A stretch of 31,426 nucleotides of DNA from JBAYGJ01 sp041666685 (GCA_041666685.1 JBAYGJ010000007.1:1-31426), one strand, 5' to 3'; shown: positions 22,219-30,196, counted from the first letter of the stretch. Made by a program: numbers and translations. Notes: generated from the letters alone by a model not told the origin.

Positions 22219-23028
22219 ATGTCACAACAGCAAATCAAAATCCTATTTTTCGGTGACGTGGTCGGCAAACCGGGCCGTAAAGCCCTGGCCGCCGTGCTGC
22301 CGGGGCTGAAGAAAGAACTCCAGCCCGACCTGGTCGTCGCCAATGCGGAGAACATCGCTCACGGCGTCGGCATCACGTCCAAAACTATGGAAGAATGCCG
22401 GCAGGCAGGCGTGGATTTCTTTACCTCCGGCAACCACGCTTTCAAGAAACCGGACGCCCTGAATATTTTCGCCGATCCGGATGCGCCGTTGATCCGGCCC
22501 GCCAATTTCATCGACCAGCAGGCGGGTGCCGGCTCCCGTATCGTCCCGATTGGTAAAACGTCAGTGCTCATGGTAAACTTAAATGGCCAGGTGTTCATTG
22601 AAGAAAAATTTTCCTCTCCGTTTGCAGCAATCGATACAATCCTGGCCCAATACCAAGGTGCCGACTTGGCGGGAATTTTTGTAGACTTACACGCCGAAGC
22701 GACATCCGAAAAGGTCGCATTCGGATGGTACGTAGACGGCCGGATATCCGCCGTTATCGGCACCCACACCCACGTCCCGACTGCCGATGAAACCATCCTG
22801 CCAAAAGGCACCGCCTACATCACTGACGCTGGCATGGTCGGTCTGAAAGAGTCTGTTATCGGCGTGGACAAGGAAATTATCCTCAATAACTTCACCAATA
22901 CCAAGACGACGGCGCATGACATACCGGACCATGGGGTATGCGTAGTAAATGCAGTGCTAGTCTCCATTGACCCGATTACACACCGCTCCACAGGTATCCG
23001 CAGAATCTACCGGGAAATATCCATCTAA
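22219..23028 (+). CDS. ymdB: YmdB-family metallophosphoesterase
   Basis: A 269-residue calcineurin-like phosphoesterase of the YmdB/TIGR00282 type. The metal-site motifs are FFGDVVGKPGR, VANAENIAHGVGIT, TSGNHAF, FVDLHAEATSEK and GTHTHVPTADE; length matches the family. YmdB of Bacillus hydrolyses 2',3'-cyclic nucleotides and affects cell-fate decisions, and its gene follows rny there too. Here rny, a HAD gene and ymdB appear as one unit, suggesting a link to RNA turnover. Confidence 0.93.
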   Translation: MSQQQIKILFFGDVVGKPGRKALAAVLPGLKKELQPDLVVANAENIAHGVGITSKTMEECRQAGVDFFTSGNHAFKKPDALNIFADPDAPLIRPANFIDQQAGAGSRIVPIGKTSVLMVNLNGQVFIEEKFSSPFAAIDTILAQYQGADLAGIFVDLHAEATSEKVAFGWYVDGRISAVIGTHTHVPTADETILPKGTAYITDAGMVGLKESVIGVDKEIILNNFTNTKTTAHDIPDHGVCVVNAVLVSIDPITHRSTGIRRIYREISI

Positions 23029-23074
23029 ATCACTTTTTATTACTTTAAAAAAAGGTCGAAGAATCGAATCCACC

Positions 23075-23099
23075 AGTCTGCTCCGGAGGAGGGCAGACT
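23075..23099 (+). promoter_or_regulatory. Leader hairpin before the HU gene with a Shine-Dalgarno-like loop
   Basis: AGTCTGC (23075-23081) and GCAGACT (23093-23099) form a 7-bp perfect stem. The loop exposes GGAGGAGG, which resembles a strong ribosome-binding site but lies about 27 bases from ATG 23120, too far for normal use. A structured translational control element is possible. Confidence 0.4.
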
Positions 23100-23119
23100 A
23101 CCCTAACGATCCACTACCC

Positions 23120-23404
23120 ATGAATAAAGCAGAACTCATCGAAAAGATCGCCGAAAAAGTCGGCGTCACCAAGAAGCAGTCAGAAGACATGCTCGAAGCC
23201 TTTGAAGACATCACCACCGACACCTTAAAATCGGGCGGTGAAGTGACCCTCACAGGTTTTGGCACGTTTATGGCCAAACACCGATCAGCGCGCGGCGGCG
23301 TCAATCCTCAAAATCCGACAGAACGCATCCAGGTCCCAGCCGTGACCGTTCCGAAATTCAAAGCGGGCAAAGCACTGAAAGACGCTTTAAAAGGCAAAGT
23401 ATAA
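23120..23404 (+). CDS. HU/IHF-family DNA-binding protein
   Basis: A 94-residue nucleoid protein from ATG 23120 (MNKAELIEKIAEKVGVTKKQSEDML). The family block GEVTLTGFGTF is followed by the DNA-binding arm AKHRSARGGVNPQNPTERIQVPAVTVPKFKAGKALKDALKG, with the intercalating proline in NPQNP. Length is typical of HU. The longer in-frame ORF from 22967 overlaps ymdB and has no homology, so it is rejected. It has its own leader and terminator. Confidence 0.96.
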   Translation: MNKAELIEKIAEKVGVTKKQSEDMLEAFEDITTDTLKSGGEVTLTGFGTFMAKHRSARGGVNPQNPTERIQVPAVTVPKFKAGKALKDALKGKV

Positions 23405-23428
23405 CTTCCGTACTTCACGGATAAAAAA

Positions 23429-23457
23429 CTCCCTGGTGTATCAGGGGGTTTTTGTTT
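23429..23457 (+). terminator. Terminator after the HU gene
   Basis: CCCTG (23431-23435) and CAGGG (23442-23446) form the stem, extended by flanking pairs, and TTTTTGTTT follows. Confidence 0.85.
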
Positions 23458-23469
23458 CCCCTGATGAGA

Positions 23470-23510
23470 TTAATAAAATAAAAACCGCCCTGTTGCATAA
23501 CAGAGCGGTC
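23470..23510 (-). terminator. Terminator after the beta-rich secreted protein gene
   Basis: ACCGC-C-CTGTT (23484-23494) pairs with AACAG-A-GCGGT (23499-23509), about 10 pairs with one mismatch. On the minus strand a T-rich tail follows (23473-23484). Confidence 0.85.
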
Positions 23511-23536
23511 AGATAATATGAACAATTTTCCCTTCG

Positions 23537-24115
23537 TTAGAAGTTTACCACCGCCCGAGCCCAGGCCTGGTTCTGGTTTCCTTGGCTGTGGAACTGGTAT
23601 GCTCCAACAATGGCAAATTGGCCGGTAAAAGGTACAACGATACGTGGTCCGATGCTGAGATTATTCCTTCCGTTTACGTAAAAGGTATTCTCAGTTTCCA
23701 GACCGATTTTACCCAGACTCCCGAGGTCGTAGTTGCAATCAACGTACAGATACCAATCTCCTGTCGTGGGGAAATACTCGACGTTTGTCCAGAAATGTAT
23801 TGGCTTGTACGCATCATATGATACACGCAGGTCAATCAGTAGTTCTCCTGCTTGCTTCACGGACTTGAAGCCGACCATGAGCTCAACCCAGCCGGACTTT
23901 GTAGTCAGGCGAGGCCCAGCCACTGCCACGACGGTGCCGCTGCCGGGGTTCGGCAGAATAAACCATCCGGCTACGCCGAATTGCGAACTGTCGGCCACCG
24001 TCTTAGTACCGTGCAGCAACAGCTTGGTATTGCACAGATCAGAGGCTTCTGACTGAATAGGGGAAAGCATGGCCGCCAACAGGCAACCGGACAACAAGGT
24101 AATGAGATGCTTCAT
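23537..24115 (-). CDS. Beta-rich secreted protein resembling an outer-membrane beta-barrel protein
   Basis: A 192-residue protein from ATG 24115, with a strong Shine-Dalgarno (AAAGGAG, 7 bases away); the longer in-frame ORF to 24226 is rejected. A signal peptide (MKHLITLLSGCLLAAMLSPIQSEA) is followed by about 165 residues of alternating polar and hydrophobic strands (GWVELMVGFKSV, AGELLIDLRVSYDA, PIHFWTNVEYF, GDWYLYVDCNYDLG). It ends WARAVVNF, with the terminal phenylalanine usual for barrel proteins. This is odd if the host is a CPR cell, which should lack an outer membrane. It has its own promoter and terminator and is divergent from two TrmB regulators, which probably control it. I cannot name a family. 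Confidence 0.78.
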   Translation of the reverse strand: MKHLITLLSGCLLAAMLSPIQSEASDLCNTKLLLHGTKTVADSSQFGVAGWFILPNPGSGTVVAVAGPRLTTKSGWVELMVGFKSVKQAGELLIDLRVSYDAYKPIHFWTNVEYFPTTGDWYLYVDCNYDLGSLGKIGLETENTFYVNGRNNLSIGPRIVVPFTGQFAIVGAYQFHSQGNQNQAWARAVVNF

Positions 24116-24168
24116 CGGTAAACTCCTTTTGAAATGTAATGAACAGTTTGTTTGATTTTTAACCTGGT

Positions 24169-24196
24169 ATGATATATCATTGATAACGAGTGGCAA
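24169..24196 (-). promoter_or_regulatory. Promoter of the beta-rich secreted protein
   Basis: On the minus strand TTGCCA (24191-24196), a 16-base spacer, then TATCAT (24169-24174). The -35 overlaps the first inverted repeat of the probable operator region. Confidence 0.55.
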
Positions 24197-24228
24197 ATAC
24201 CACCACATGGTGATAAATAGCACCACAT
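24190..24228. promoter_or_regulatory. Probable operator: clustered GTGG/CCAC half-sites between divergent genes
   Basis: The stretch holds GTGG-N6-CCAC (24190-24203), CACCA-CA-TGGTG (24201-24212), and CACCACAT repeated exactly at 24201-24208 and 24221-24228, 20 bp apart, about two helical turns. It covers the -35 of the leftward secreted gene and reaches to 3 bp before the start codon of the first TrmB regulator. Confidence 0.55.
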
Positions 24229-24231
24229 TAT

Positions 24232-24984
24232 ATGTATATAGAAATATTACAGCGCTTAGGCCTTAATAAAAACGAGGCGAAAATATACGAATCCCTCTTA
24301 GAAACTGGGGAAGCTAATGTTTCCCAGATAGCCAGCGCAGCCAAGGTAAACAGACGAAACGTGTATGACGCCCTCGATAACTTATTGGCGGAAAACCTGG
24401 TCATCCGGGTCCGTGGCGAGCGCGAAATTCGCTACCGTCCAGCTGACCCCATGAAACTCCAACACCTGCTCAACATCCAAAAACAGCGGATTGGCGCCAT
24501 CCTCCCAGGCCTGGCAAAAACATATGAACGGCATCCACCGGAAGAGCAGGCTTTTATTTCACGTGGTATCGAAGGCATGAAAAACTACTGGAAATATGTC
24601 ACCTCCCAGTCCCAACCGTCATTATTTATCGGCGGTAAAGGGGCATGGCACGATCCTTTGTATGAAGAAGACCGGAAAATATTCTTCAGCGACTGCCGTC
24701 GTAAGGGCATAATCATCCAAGGTATATTTGATGATGAAATCAGGAAAAGCGGTACTGATATTTTTAAACACTACGAACCTGAAAAAATCCGATTTTTCCC
24801 GGCAGAATTCTCAACTACTGCCAGTTATGACATTTGCGGGGATAGAACGCTCTTTTTTCAGATGGCCCAGCACCGCAAAATAGAAAATGCTTTAATTTTT
24901 AATATAATCAGCCAGCAGTTAGCGGATTCATTCCGGACCTGGTTCTCATTCTTATGGCACATATCCCAGCCATTAAAAAAATAA
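24232..24984 (+). CDS. TrmB-family transcriptional regulator (first of a tandem pair)
   Basis: A 250-residue protein. The N-terminal winged helix-turn-helix is clear: LGLNKNEAKIYESLLETGEANVSQIASAAKVNRRNVYDALDNLLAENLV, then a coiled-coil linker (residues about 80-100) for dimerisation. The C-terminal effector domain (about 105-245) includes FIGGKGAWHDP and ends SFRTWFSFLW. TrmB regulators in archaea sense sugars, but in CPR genomes the ligands are unknown. The start codon comes right after a repeat of the probable operator and no Shine-Dalgarno is seen, so the mRNA may be nearly leaderless. It overlaps the next gene by 31 bases. Confidence 0.88.
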   Translation: MYIEILQRLGLNKNEAKIYESLLETGEANVSQIASAAKVNRRNVYDALDNLLAENLVIRVRGEREIRYRPADPMKLQHLLNIQKQRIGAILPGLAKTYERHPPEEQAFISRGIEGMKNYWKYVTSQSQPSLFIGGKGAWHDPLYEEDRKIFFSDCRRKGIIIQGIFDDEIRKSGTDIFKHYEPEKIRFFPAEFSTTASYDICGDRTLFFQMAQHRKIENALIFNIISQQLADSFRTWFSFLWHISQPLKK

Positions 24985-25745
24985 TAGTCGGGGACGGAAC
25001 TTTAGCCGTCCTGCGTCAGCTTGGCCTCACGGCCAGTGAGGCAAAAATATATGTGTCTATGCTTGAGATCGGCAAAACAAACATATCTGAAATTGCATCG
25101 CGCACGGGCATCAACCGCCGTAACGTCTATGACACCCTGAGCACCCTCATCGACAAAGGCCTGGCATTCCAGTTTATGGGGGAACGAACAGGACATTTTG
25201 CTGCAGTCGAGCCCCAAAAACTCCTGGAGCTGGTACAATCCAGGGAAGTGTCGCTCAGTACGATCCTCCCAGAACTGCAAAAGCAATACCATACCCCGCG
25301 TCCAAACGAACGCGCAGTCATATACAAAGGCCTGGAAGGATTCAAAAATTACTTGGAAGACATCCTGACAGCCAAACAAGACGTATATTGTCTTGGTGCC
25401 AAGGGCGGATGGGGATATAAGGGACTTGGTGATTTTGCCGACTGGTTTGAACAGGAACGAATCAGGAATAAAATCAAGGTTTATAATCTGTTCGACCAGG
25501 AAATGAAACTGCTTATAAAACAAAACAAACCGACGTACAACATCTTGTCTGAACATAGATTCTTGCCTGCCACGTATTCAACTAAATCCGCCGCTGACGT
25601 TTTCGGCACTACATTGGTCACCTTTACCGGCTTATCACCCGAACAAGTAGATGATGACGTCACGCTTTTCGTGCTCAATAGCCGAGAAATCACCGACACC
25701 TTCCGTCGGTGGTTCATGCTCATGTGGGAGCATTCAGAGAAATAA
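24954..25745 (+). CDS. TrmB-family transcriptional regulator (second of a tandem pair)
   Basis: A 263-residue paralogue of the preceding gene, with the same layout: winged helix-turn-helix (LGLTASEAKIYVSMLEIGKTNISEIASRTGINRRNVYDTLSTLIDKGLA), a linker helix (ILPELQKQY) and an effector domain with YCLGAKGGWGYKGLGDF and a closing DTFRRWFMLMWEHSEK. The recognition helix INRRNVYDTL is nearly the same as VNRRNVYDAL in the first copy, so both may bind related sites, perhaps as a heterodimer. The effector domains differ more, which suggests different ligands. It overlaps the upstream gene by 31 bases and is probably coupled to it in translation. Confidence 0.88.
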   Translation: MAHIPAIKKIIVGDGTLAVLRQLGLTASEAKIYVSMLEIGKTNISEIASRTGINRRNVYDTLSTLIDKGLAFQFMGERTGHFAAVEPQKLLELVQSREVSLSTILPELQKQYHTPRPNERAVIYKGLEGFKNYLEDILTAKQDVYCLGAKGGWGYKGLGDFADWFEQERIRNKIKVYNLFDQEMKLLIKQNKPTYNILSEHRFLPATYSTKSAADVFGTTLVTFTGLSPEQVDDDVTLFVLNSREITDTFRRWFMLMWEHSEK

Positions 25746-25749
25746 AAAC

Positions 25750-25779
25750 ACCCTGGTCATATCAGGGGGCTTTTATTTT
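25750..25779. terminator. Bidirectional terminator between the TrmB pair and tRNA-Ile
   Basis: CCCTG (25751-25755) and CAGGG (25763-25767) form the stem. On the plus strand CTTTTATTTT follows; on the minus strand TGTTTTTATTT follows, so the hairpin can also end tRNA-Ile transcription. Confidence 0.8.
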
Positions 25780-25793
25780 ATAATTTTTTTAGC

Positions 25794-25870
25794 TGGTGGG
25801 CATGGATGGACTTGAACCATCGACCCCCACTTTATAAGAGTGGTGCTCTTACCGACTGAGCTACATGCCC
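25794..25870 (-). tRNA. tRNA-Ile(TAT)
   Basis: A 77-base cloverleaf with encoded CCA. Acceptor GGGCATG/CATGCCC, D arm GCTC/GAGC, anticodon stem CCACT/AGTGG, loop CTTATAA. The anticodon is therefore UAU, reading AUA directly. A37, A38 and A73 fit isoleucine identity. Most bacteria instead use tRNA-Ile(CAU) with lysidine for this codon. Confidence 0.93.
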
Positions 25871-25881
25871 GTACAAACTTC

Positions 25882-25910
25882 ATCCTAGCGGATATATCAA
25901 AATCTGCCAA
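25882..25910 (-). promoter_or_regulatory. Promoter of tRNA-Ile(TAT)
   Basis: On the minus strand TTGGCA (25905-25910), a 17-base spacer, then TAGGAT (25882-25887), about 12 bases before the mature 5' end. Confidence 0.55.
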
Positions 25911-25946
25911 CTTCACTGCTGACGTGCACTGTTTTGGCGGCCTTCG

Positions 25947-26972
25947 TTACAGGGGCTTAACGAGCGGCAGCTTGGAAAACCATCTCATCAGTTTGCTGGG
26001 CGCCTTATCCTCTACCAATTTCAAAAATAGAAGGGTCCAAGCAGTGTATTGATAACTGACGAATATCCCGCCCAGTACAGCGACGGTGATAAACCAGGCA
26101 ATCCCGCCCAAGGTGATAGCCACGATCAGGCCGGTACCACTGCCGAAAAACATGGCTGCGATGCCGATCAGGGCAAATGGCACGGCAATCAATCCCAGAG
26201 TTAAAATAATGGCCAATCCATAGGCAACTCCGAGTGCGAGGACGACGACCGCCATCTCAAAACTCACCAGCCAATTTTTCTTGAACAACGCCCAAGCCAG
26301 ACGCATCGCCTCGCCAGCTCTCTTCCCCTGAATGACTATATATGCGATGGCATATTTGACGATGAATGCGGCAATGGCTGTCAGCGGAATATAAATGAAA
26401 AACAGCAAGAAAACGAATATGAACCCACCCCACAAATTATCGCGGACCAACAGCCAGGATATTAGTGGAAGACCCAGGACGACCAATAGCCCATACAAAA
26501 TCACTTTTACGATCACGTTGAGCAGCAAAACGGGCATGAAAAACTTATTGCCTACGACAAAACCCTCGCGATGAGTGGCCGGCTGGTTTTTATTTATTTT
26601 ATTCACCGAATCAAAGAGGGCAATCTGAGCGACAATCGCCAGCCATAACAGCACCAAGCCGACTATCACGATCATCAGGATAAAGAAAAATGCCTGGACT
26701 GGCTGCGTGCTGAACGCATCCCTGATGTTCGCCAGCATAGTCCAGATCACGCCACCCTCCATCAGGCTGTGCATATCCAAAATGCGGCTCGATGTCTGTC
26801 CGATATTCGAATAGTCCCGGGTCAATGATTCGAATTCACCGCCCAGCCCCAGAAACGAGGCGAAAAAACCGAATACCCACAAAAACTTATTAATCTTCAC
26901 GACGTGGAAAGCCCGCTTTAGGACATCGCGGAAAACACTGACGGGCATGGTCGCAACTTTTGAATTAGCCAT
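25947..26972 (-). CDS. Polytopic membrane protein of unknown function
   Basis: A 341-residue protein with a strong Shine-Dalgarno (AAGGAGG, 5 bases before ATG). About six hydrophobic helices are visible: near 85-115 (AFFFILMIVIVGLVLLWLAIVAQIALF), 145-175, 180-215, 235-260, 262-285 and 290-320. The order and the amphipathic N-terminus (VFRDVLKRAFHVVKINKFLWVFGFFASFLG) resemble the glycerophosphodiester-phosphodiesterase membrane-domain/DUF975-like integral membrane proteins of bacteria, but I see no catalytic motif. It starts 30 bases after ftsH and may be co-transcribed with it; an FtsH substrate or partner role is only a guess from position. Confidence 0.75.
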   Translation of the reverse strand: MANSKVATMPVSVFRDVLKRAFHVVKINKFLWVFGFFASFLGLGGEFESLTRDYSNIGQTSSRILDMHSLMEGGVIWTMLANIRDAFSTQPVQAFFFILMIVIVGLVLLWLAIVAQIALFDSVNKINKNQPATHREGFVVGNKFFMPVLLLNVIVKVILYGLLVVLGLPLISWLLVRDNLWGGFIFVFLLFFIYIPLTAIAAFIVKYAIAYIVIQGKRAGEAMRLAWALFKKNWLVSFEMAVVVLALGVAYGLAIILTLGLIAVPFALIGIAAMFFGSGTGLIVAITLGGIAWFITVAVLGGIFVSYQYTAWTLLFLKLVEDKAPSKLMRWFSKLPLVKPL

Positions 26973-27002
26973 AGAGCCTCCTTGATTATTTATTGAATAT
27001 TG

Positions 27003-28844
27003 TTACGCTATAGCGCTTGTTTTTGTGGGCTTAAAAATCGCCGCAAATTCATCTCGTTCCAAGGTTTCCTTGGTCATGAGCTGTTTCACGATCTCGTCGA
27101 GATGCACCCGCGACTTCTTGATGACTTTTCCGGCAGCTTCATACGCGTTGGTAAGGAATTTTGAGACCTCCGCGTCGATCTGCTGGGCTGTTTTTTCGCT
27201 GTAATCCCGGCGTTCATGAATTTCCTTGCCCAGGAAAATAAGCTCCTCCTTCTCGCCATAGGTACGCGGTCCCATCGCTTCACTCATGCCGAATTCCGTC
27301 ACCAACCGTCTGGCCAGCTTGGTAGCTTGCTTCAGGTCGCTAGAAGCGCCCGTAGTGACATCCTTGAAAATTTCTTTTTCAGCAGCATGGCCAGCCAAAA
27401 GTACCGCCAGCTCATCCAGGAAATACGCTTTGCTGTGCATATGCTTGTCCTCGGTCGGCATTTTCAGTGTATACCCGCCGGCTTGGCCACGTGATATGAT
27501 CGACACCTTCTGGACCGGATCCGAATGCGGCATTTCATGGGCAACCAAGGCATGTCCAGCCTCATGATAGGCGGTTATTTTCTTTTCCTGTTCAGACATG
27601 ATCCGACTGCGACGTTCCGGCCCGAGGATAACTTTTTCAATGCTTTCCAAACACTCGGCACTGCCCACTTTTTTCTTGCTCCGGCGGGCAGAAAGTATAG
27701 CCGCTTCATTGAGTAAATTCGCCAAATCTGCGCCCGAAAAGCCAGGGGTCCGCTCGGCAATATGCCTGAGGTCAACGTCCGTATCTAGCGGTTTTTTGAC
27801 GGCATGCACTTTTAGGATGGCTTCCCGATCGGCGATATCCGGCTCATCCAGGACTACCCGGCGGTCAAAGCGCCCGGGCCTGAGCAACGCGGGATCCAAT
27901 ACGTCCGGCCTGTTGGTGGCGGCCATGACGATGATATTCGTTTCATTTTCAAAACCGTCCATCTCGACCAGGATTTGGTTCAGCGTCTGTTCACGTTCAT
28001 CATGCGATCCGCCGAGGCCAGCTCCACGCTGACGGCCGACCGCGTCAATTTCATCAATAAAGATGATGCATGGAGCGGCTTTCTTGGCGCGTTTGAACAG
28101 GTCTCTGACACGCGAAGCGCCGACACCGACGAACATCTCGACGAATTCAGAACCAGAAATGTGGAAAAACGGGACATTCGCCTCGCCCGCTACAGCGCGG
28201 GCAAGAAGCGTTTTCCCGGTACCTGGCGCGCCAATCAGCAAAACGCCTTTCGGAGTACGCGCACCAAGGGCTAAAAACTTACCTGGGCTCCTTAAAAATT
28301 CCACCACCTCTTTCAGTTCTTCTTTGGCTTCCTTGACGCCGGCCACATCTTTAAAGGTTGTTTTCGGCTTTTTGTCCTGTGCCCCTTGCTCGCGAACGTT
28401 GCTTTGGCCGAATGACATGGCTTTTGAATTCGCCCCCTGGACCTGCCGCATCATGAACCAGAAGAATGCCGCGATCAGGATAAATGGCAACAGGAAGGGC
28501 AGGATAGCGGATGCCCAATACCCGAATCCAGAATTCTGCTTGATCTGCACATCAATACTCTGCAGTTTGGCCGGATCAATCTTGTAGTCGCTCATCAGTG
28601 AACTGAGCGTATCGTTTGTCTCCTTATATGACGTCTGTGTCTGGTTGTCTTTTGTCGCGACCGTCAACTTGTCGCCCGCCACTTCGATTGATTTCACCTT
28701 ATCCTGACTAATGTCTTCCATCACCTTGCTGATGCTGACCGCGGTTGGTTTGGTGAATGAATTGTTAAACAAGCTGAATATGCCCATGACAATGAGCAGC
28801 ACGACTACTAACGTCAGACCATTCTTTAATAACTTATTACTCAT
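27003..28844 (-). CDS. ftsH: ATP-dependent zinc metalloprotease FtsH
   Basis: A 613-residue membrane-bound AAA+ protease that degrades damaged or regulatory membrane and cytosolic proteins. Two transmembrane helices (about 8-25 and 112-132) enclose a small outward-facing domain. The AAA+ module has GAPGTGKT (about 205), IIFIDEIDAVGRQRG and the arginine finger region RPGRFDR. The protease domain has the zinc motif HEAGH (about 426-430). It ends with a coiled-coil stretch that seems complete. Length is normal. The promoter is at 28903-28931. Confidence 0.98.
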   Translation of the reverse strand: MSNKLLKNGLTLVVVLLIVMGIFSLFNNSFTKPTAVSISKVMEDISQDKVKSIEVAGDKLTVATKDNQTQTSYKETNDTLSSLMSDYKIDPAKLQSIDVQIKQNSGFGYWASAILPFLLPFILIAAFFWFMMRQVQGANSKAMSFGQSNVREQGAQDKKPKTTFKDVAGVKEAKEELKEVVEFLRSPGKFLALGARTPKGVLLIGAPGTGKTLLARAVAGEANVPFFHISGSEFVEMFVGVGASRVRDLFKRAKKAAPCIIFIDEIDAVGRQRGAGLGGSHDEREQTLNQILVEMDGFENETNIIVMAATNRPDVLDPALLRPGRFDRRVVLDEPDIADREAILKVHAVKKPLDTDVDLRHIAERTPGFSGADLANLLNEAAILSARRSKKKVGSAECLESIEKVILGPERRSRIMSEQEKKITAYHEAGHALVAHEMPHSDPVQKVSIISRGQAGGYTLKMPTEDKHMHSKAYFLDELAVLLAGHAAEKEIFKDVTTGASSDLKQATKLARRLVTEFGMSEAMGPRTYGEKEELIFLGKEIHERRDYSEKTAQQIDAEVSKFLTNAYEAAGKVIKKSRVHLDEIVKQLMTKETLERDEFAAIFKPTKTSAIA

Positions 28845-28902
28845 GAATTAATAAAAAATTGTTAATTATTATGTCGGTTTCGAAAACCGTAAATCAAGTA
28901 AT

Positions 28903-28931
28903 ATTATACTGGAAAATGGCAGTTTTCGCAA
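28903..28931 (-). promoter_or_regulatory. Promoter of ftsH
   Basis: On the minus strand TTGCGA (28926-28931), a 17-base spacer, then a perfect TATAAT (28903-28908). A small CGGTTT/AAACCG hairpin (28875-28889) follows in the leader of about 50 bases. Confidence 0.7.
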
Positions 28932-28944
28932 ATATACCATTTTG

Positions 28945-28985
28945 AAATCAAACGCGCCGCGGGCAGTAGCCTGGCGGCGCGCTAA
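28945..28985 (-). terminator. Terminator after the S1-domain protein gene
   Basis: CGCGCCGC (28953-28960) and GCGGCGCG (28974-28981) form an 8-bp GC-only stem with a further GGC/GCC pairing inside the loop. The T tail on the minus strand is short (TTTGATTT). Confidence 0.7.
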
Positions 28986-29005
28986 AATTATAAAATAATT
29001 TGAGG

Positions 29006-30196
29006 TTACTCCTTGGCTTCCGGTTCTGCGGGAGATGGCACCGCCGGCTCTGCGGCTGGCTGTTCAGCGACAGCGACTTCTTCTTTCTTGGGGGCGGCTT
29101 TTTCAGTCAGCGCCTTGATAGATAAGCCTAAACGATGATGTCCCGGCTCAATGGAAAGGATCTTGAACTTATACCGTTCTCCCGGTTTCACAATCTTGCT
29201 CGGATCGGCGATCCGGTCTGACGAGAGTTCGGAAATATGGGCTAATCCGTGTATCTGCTCGTCCAGCTCTACAAACGCGCCGAATGGATTGATCTTCAGC
29301 ACCTGACCCTCAACCACCTGGCCGACCTTGTACCGCTTGGTGGCTTCGTGCCACGGATCAGTCAGCATGGACTTCATGGACAATGAAATCCGCGAGCCTT
29401 CAATATTGATGATCTTCGCTTTGACTTTATCCCCGACTTTCACGAAATCAGACGGATTGTCAATTCGCTGCCAGGCCAGTTCGGAAATATGCACCAAGCC
29501 CTCCAGGTTGTCGCCGAACTCGATGAATGCCCCGAAGTCTACTACGCCGGTAACCGCCCCATCTATGACATCGCCAACTTTATATTTTGAGATGACATGT
29601 TGCTGCTGCTCTTCCCAGGCTGCTTTCTCGGAAACAATCAGTTTGCTGTCGATTTCCAGGACATCAATCACTTTGACTTTCAATTCCTGGCCGATGAACC
29701 GATTGAGGAGTTCCAGGATTCGGCTCTTATCACCGCCCTCGACACGCGGATAATGCTCGACGGTCAGTTGGGAGACCGGCAAGAAACCTTCAATCCGGCC
29801 GACCTTGACCATCAGACCACCTTTGTTCGCCTCTGTGACCGGTACGCTGATGACATCAGCGCGTTGCATCAGGTCAGTCAGGTCGTTCCAAGCTTTCTGG
29901 TGACCGGCCTGGCGGAAGGATAATTCCATTTGGCCATTTTCATTCTCCAAATCCAAGACTGTCGCCTGCACTTTATCGCCGACTTTTAAATTAGTATACA
30001 AGCCCGACTCGTCAATTAATTCACGCCCCCGGACAACGCCGGTGGTTAGGCCGTCAATATCGACATGCGCCTCGCTGCTGGACACCGTCAGGATGGTACC
30101 ATCGACTACCTGGTCAACTTTCGGCAAAATTGGCTGGTCAGAACTTTCTAAAAGCTCAGCCATCTTTGATTTGGGCTGGATTGTTTGTTCTGTCAT
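29006..30196 (-). CDS. rpsA: Ribosomal protein S1-like protein with four S1 domains
   Basis: A 396-residue protein from ATG 30196 (MTEQTIQPKSKMAELLESSD); the longer in-frame ORF to 30262 runs into the GC-rich leader and is rejected. Four S1 RNA-binding domains are visible, with starts near residues 29, 100, 198 and 283. The last two are canonical (VGDVIDGAVTGVVDFGAFIEFGDNLEGLVHISEL and VGQVVEGQVLKINPFGAFVELDEQIHGLAHISEL). The first two are more diverged. A low-complexity Ala/Pro/Glu tail closes it. Four domains, not six as in E. coli, is usual for S1 proteins outside Proteobacteria. It should bind mRNA on the 30S subunit, which may matter in this genome where Shine-Dalgarno sequences are sparse. 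Confidence 0.93.
   Translation of the reverse strand: MTEQTIQPKSKMAELLESSDQPILPKVDQVVDGTILTVSSSEAHVDIDGLTTGVVRGRELIDESGLYTNLKVGDKVQATVLDLENENGQMELSFRQAGHQKAWNDLTDLMQRADVISVPVTEANKGGLMVKVGRIEGFLPVSQLTVEHYPRVEGGDKSRILELLNRFIGQELKVKVIDVLEIDSKLIVSEKAAWEEQQQHVISKYKVGDVIDGAVTGVVDFGAFIEFGDNLEGLVHISELAWQRIDNPSDFVKVGDKVKAKIINIEGSRISLSMKSMLTDPWHEATKRYKVGQVVEGQVLKINPFGAFVELDEQIHGLAHISELSSDRIADPSKIVKPGERYKFKILSIEPGHHRLGLSIKALTEKAAPKKEEVAVAEQPAAEPAVPSPAEPEAKE

Noticed and set aside
24553..24570. TTTCACGTGGTATC resembling parS
   Set aside because: Only the central part matches; the outer bases fail and it is inside the first TrmB gene.
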